The position numbers were made by a program, and so were the translations under genes. The notes beneath the pieces were generated by a model. It did no database searches. It was not told the DNA's origin and saw nothing but the letters and a program-made list of their open reading frames with translations. DNA of 59,688 nucleotides from JAAZNV01 sp035358315 (lineage in GTDB: Bacteria > Patescibacteriota > WWE3 > UBA101185 > UBA10185), in the NCBI GenBank assembly GCA_035358315.1, contig DAOPPB010000001.1, positions 1 to 59,688 on the forward strand. Direction: 5' to 3'. Below are positions 59,613 through 59,688 of this stretch, piece by piece. The first letter of the stretch is position 1, and each line of letters opens with the position of its first letter.

Positions 59613-59687
59613 GCCGTCTTAGCTCAATGGCAGAGCAGGCGCTTTGTAAGCGTCAGGTTGTGAGTCCGACTCTCACAGACGGCTCCA
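59613..59687 (+). tRNA. tRNA-Thr (TGT)
   Basis: A complete cloverleaf: acceptor GCCGTCT/AGACGGC, D-arm 'AGCTCAATGGCAGAGC', anticodon loop TTTGTAA (anticodon TGT, reading ACA), T-arm 'GTGAGTCCGACTCTCAC', discriminator T and encoded CCA (59685-59687), one base from the window edge. Confidence 0.95.
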
Positions 59688-59688
59688 T

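Noticed and set aside
1..59688. CRISPR arrays, prompted by the Csx3 gene
   Set aside because: No series of regularly spaced 25-40-base direct repeats was found. The only regular repeat, near 9543-9610, is a 13-base motif with three copies.
1..59688. Recoded UGA (code 25, as in some CPR groups)
   Set aside because: TGA ends several genes at natural positions (for example the DksA fusion at 18318-18320 and rpsU at 50581-50583), with overlaps typical of normal stops.

Overview
The window is AT-rich bacterial DNA (about one third G+C by eye) with tightly packed, mostly single-copy housekeeping genes. Several traits point to a candidate-phyla-radiation (Patescibacteria) genome with the standard code, since TGA is used as a stop: short gene variants (YebC, EF-Ts, YqeY, YbeY), a type IV secretion-like ATPase pair, a DksA-type zinc-finger protein next to lspA and rluA, a MutL-like/KOW pair, and almost no biosynthesis genes. 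I cannot fix the lineage within that group.

Layout. 1-7.7 kb: start of a type IV pilus assembly ATPase (minus), then plus-strand holB-like, gyrB, a DHH phosphoesterase, gyrA and rnhB. 7.7-9.9 kb: a Xer recombinase and a 1.2 kb gene-free stretch with a strong dif-like site. Genes on both sides point towards it, so this is probably the chromosome terminus. 9.9-22.2 kb: mainly minus-strand genes: membrane protein, ruvC, short yebC, secretion-like ATPase with partner, LytR_C protein, rluA, a TM1-less lspA, an Lgt-like/DksA fusion, efp, tRNA-Leu, dnaB and an MBL hydrolase. 22.3-26.8 kb: plus-strand tRNA-His, a small unknown gene, hisS, an EamA transporter, rpmE and prfA. 26.8-34 kb: minus-strand htrA, ctpA, the KOW/MutL-like pair, rpsR-ssb-rpsF and ychF. 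34-40.8 kb: accessory region with an ATPase-Csx3 fusion, an unknown protein behind a long structured leader, a TrmB-type regulator with palindromic operators, and a large methyltransferase. 41-45.5 kb: tgt, two small unknown genes and a secreted surface protein. 45.5-57 kb: minus-strand cysS, recR, dnaX, pth, ybeY, yqeY-like, rpsU, rseP, frr, tsf, rpsB, a putative new structured RNA, and topA. 57.2-59.7 kb: def-fmt, rpmB, a Cys-rich small protein and tRNA-Thr.

Regulation. Many housekeeping genes have an extended -10 (TG-N-TANNNT) only 6-10 bases before the start codon, which predicts leaderless or nearly leaderless mRNAs. A second class of unknown small genes has good promoters, true leaders, strong Shine-Dalgarno sequences and, in most cases, their own terminators. 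The strongest candidates for something new are the 54.6-54.8 kb element, closed by an 11-bp terminal stem and carrying a 13-base perfect complement to the conserved 16S rRNA tail; the CRISPR-free ATPase-Csx3 protein; and the TrmB-controlled leader/unknown-protein locus beside it.
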